Below, one piece after another: positions 37,970-39,253 of a stretch of DNA of 39,253 bases. Each line of letters opens with the position of its first letter. The stretch's first letter is position 1. Where the stretch lies: the NCBI GenBank assembly GCA_903920695.1, contig CAIXNB010000150.1:1-39253 (forward strand), written 5' to 3'. The position numbers were made by a program, and so were the translations under genes. The notes beneath the pieces were generated by a model, which saw only the letters and a program-made list of their open reading frames with translations, was not told the origin of the DNA and searched no databases. The stretch is from an uncultured beta proteobacterium. Lineage in GTDB: Bacteria; Pseudomonadota; Gammaproteobacteria; Burkholderiales; Burkholderiaceae_C.

Positions 37970-38004
37970 AATTATGGTTATAAAACATAATTAAATAAAG
38001 ACAA
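37970..38004 (-). promoter_or_regulatory. Promoter with overlapping inverted repeat for the ten-gene operon
   Basis: On the minus strand, TTGTCT (37999-38004) and TATAAC (37977-37982) are spaced by 16 bases and look like a sigma-70 promoter. The perfect inverted repeat AATTATG-N9-CATAATT (37970-37992) covers the -10 element. The patch is strikingly AT-rich against the GC-rich background. A repressor bound here would block RNA polymerase; the operon's own MarR protein is the natural candidate. Confidence 0.55.
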
Positions 38005-38101
38005 AAAATCAAGCAAATGTTAGGTGTTTACCCTTGGGCGGTCGGAGCGATCGCGGCTTAATTGAGTTCAGCTTTTGTCAGATGAAGAACGCTATGGCGC
38101 G

Positions 38102-38248
38102 CGCTCCAAGAGTGCAGCGGTCGCCGATGGCATTGACCTGTCTATCGTCTTTGCGTGTCGCTGCGTTGATTGGCAACTCCGACGGATGCGCCGAGAGCTT
38201 GAAGCCGGGTTCGGCTACAGTTTGTCGTATTTCCCGGGAGATATTGGT
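38102..38248 (+). pseudogene. M15 peptidase remnant with its middle deleted
   Basis: The frame reads KSAAVADGIDLSIVFACRC, then VDWQLRRMRREL, which parallels KAAALADGVGLFIVSAFRS and IDRQFEVLRRKL (residues 55-85) of the peptidase at 22668-23189. It then jumps directly to FGYSLSYFPGDIG, parallel to residues 142-155. About 55 residues with the SEHHTGRAVD zinc site are missing, and the EPWHW end is gone too. It cannot be active. Reading is open from a TTG at 38075. Confidence 0.65.
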
Positions 38249-38276
38249 GTCACCACGATGCCAGACCTGATCCATT

Positions 38277-38753
38277 ATGAAAATCGTTCAACCCAATCGC
38301 GTTTCGCACACTTACACCCAAGACTTGGTGGCGGCACCGGCTACCGTCTTCCCCTTGTTATGTCCGGTGCGCGAAGCCGACTGGATTGTTGGCTGGAACC
38401 CGCTGCTGGTGGTCTCGGCCTCTGGCCTGGCCGAGCCTGATTGCGTCTTCATCACGCCGTCCAGCCCGAGCGATGCGATCTGGTACATCACGCGGCACGA
38501 ACCCGACGCGGCCTTTGTCGAGATGATCAAGATAACGCCCGGCGTCACCGCCTGCAAGCTGAGTATTCAGTTGCGCACTGCGCCCAACGGTTGCGAGGCG
38601 CTTATTACCTACGCACACACCAGCCTTGGGCCGCAGGGCGATGTGTTTGTTGCGGCTTTCACCGAAGACTATTACGCCGGCTTCATGCGCGACTGGGAGG
38701 ACCGGATCAATCACTACCTGCTTAACGGGGCAGCCTTGAACACAGGCGGCTGA
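38277..38753 (+). CDS. SRPBCC-fold protein, unknown ligand
   Basis: The 158-residue protein looks like a START/SRPBCC member: AAPATVFPLLCPVREADWI (first helix region, about 19-37), GWNPLLVVSASGLAEPDCVF, a run of strands through YITRHEPDAAFVEMIKI, and a C-terminal helix DYYAGFMRDWEDRINHYL. No catalytic residues can be assigned and there is no signal peptide. The ATG at 38277 is the only good start; the ribosome binding site is unclear. It lies between the M15 remnant and the convergent cheV remnant and may be an isolated accessory gene. It is not close in sequence to the SRPBCC protein at 5762-6232. Confidence 0.62.
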   Translation: MKIVQPNRVSHTYTQDLVAAPATVFPLLCPVREADWIVGWNPLLVVSASGLAEPDCVFITPSSPSDAIWYITRHEPDAAFVEMIKITPGVTACKLSIQLRTAPNGCEALITYAHTSLGPQGDVFVAAFTEDYYAGFMRDWEDRINHYLLNGAALNTGG

Positions 38754-38772
38754 CACGCGGACCACGGACAGG

Positions 38773-39035
38773 TCAAGACTCCAGGGCCTTTTTCTTGGAC
38801 GGTTGATTTTTCAGAACTTTCTGAATGACGGCGGCCAGTTCGGGGGCACTGACGCGTTGGCGATGGCGGTGATTTCTGGCATCACCATTATTTCGCGCAC
38901 CTTGAATACATTCACGCGAAACAGTTCGTGTCGACTGGTGCCAGGCGCTTCGCCAAGACGAAACAGCAGCATTTCGAACAGGCTGTTGCGGGTCAGGTTG
39001 GTTCGTGCATCGACTTCCTGCATTACTGAATTCAT
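38773..39035 (-). pseudogene. cheV: cheV remnant: start and end joined by internal deletion
   Basis: From the ATG at 39035 (GAGGAA upstream) the frame reads MNSVMQEVDARTNLTRNSLF, MLLFRLG, LFRVNVFKVREIMVMPE and ITAIANA, the N-terminal CheW-like start of CheV. Normal CheV goes on for another 240 or so residues. Here, at about 38850, the sequence jumps to another frame that reads SAPELAAVIQKVLKNQPSKK and ends in TGA at 38773-38775, which resembles the last helix of the CheV receiver domain. The CheW core and the receiver's phosphorylation site are lost. In the original frame the chain stops at 38811. Confidence 0.7.
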
Positions 39036-39253
39036 GGCTACATTCCTCAAAATCGCATATGTCATTTGATGCGCTTGTTCCATCAGCCGTAACATGCCCG
39101 CGTAGAGGCGACTCCCGCGTAGTTCGATGACTGGTGCTTTGAAATGCATTACCAGATGCGCCTATTGCTGGCGAACGGCCGAACTGAACCCTTGATTGGC
39201 CCCAATTAATGCGCTAGACGTGCGGCCCACCAGCTCACGCTCATCGCCACCAG
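39036..39253. other. Upstream region of the cheV remnant
   Basis: No complete gene can be supported in these 218 bases. On the minus strand a frame enters from the window edge and reads LVAMSVSWWAARLAH before a TAA at 39206-39208. It might be the tail of a neighbouring gene, but 15 residues are too few to identify. The remainder presumably held the cheV promoter. Confidence 0.3.

Overview
The window is about 39 kb of GC-rich (roughly 63%) bacterial chromosome. Gene content points to a betaproteobacterium, most likely Burkholderiales and perhaps Comamonadaceae: paired Liv-type ABC importers, many acyl-CoA enzymes, a PPi-type phosphofructokinase and a CheV remnant of betaproteobacterial type. 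The taxon is an inference from family content. I see no rRNA, tRNA, CRISPR array or intact insertion sequence.

Layout. (1) 1-2581: the 3' end of an EAL-domain gene, a ThDP-dependent indolepyruvate/phenylpyruvate decarboxylase (minus) and a GNAT acetyltransferase (plus). (2) 2588-6232: a REP-like inverted pair, then three minus-strand lipid genes (FabH-like condensing enzyme, acyl-CoA synthetase, SRPBCC protein) with a repeat-rich leader before the synthetase. (3) 6390-9910: PPi-type phosphofructokinase, a secreted hydrophobic protein, a DUF2145 protein and a short-chain dehydrogenase. (4) 9912-19183: a TetR regulator divergent from livG-livH-livM-(substrate-binding protein)-livF, continuing into an acyl-CoA synthetase, a crotonase-fold protein and an alpha/beta hydrolase. 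Two palindromes lie between regulator and operon. (5) 19184-23652: an accessory stretch of small, mostly plus-strand genes, many broken: a DUF2442-HTH remnant, a HigA-like antitoxin remnant, two GNATs (one broken), an isoprenylcysteine methyltransferase-like protein, a frameshifted PH-like membrane protein, a truncated membrane protein, an M15 peptidase and a small membrane protein. (6) 23826-25541: a FadD-type ligase. (7) 25635-37924: a ten-gene minus-strand operon holding an acyl-CoA ligase, fused hydratase/dehydrogenase, thiolase, hotdog thioesterase, a complete Liv-type importer with a fused LivM-LivG, an acyl-CoA dehydrogenase and a MarR regulator. (8) 38.1-39.2 kb: an internally deleted M15 peptidase remnant, an SRPBCC gene and an internally deleted cheV.

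How it fits together. The two large operons follow one design: import a carboxylic acid through a Liv-type ABC transporter, activate it with an operon-encoded CoA ligase, degrade it by beta-oxidation, and control expression with a TetR or MarR regulator that probably senses an acyl-CoA. The ten-gene operon has a full beta-oxidation set, so an aryl-alkanoic, phenylpropanoid or medium-chain acid is a better guess for its substrate than branched-chain amino acids. The strongest items for follow-up are this operon, the fused LivM-LivG, the regulator-associated palindromes, the crotonase lacking both hydratase glutamates, a tiny ORF that bridges livH and livM by overlapping stop/start codons, and the set of genes that have lost their middles.
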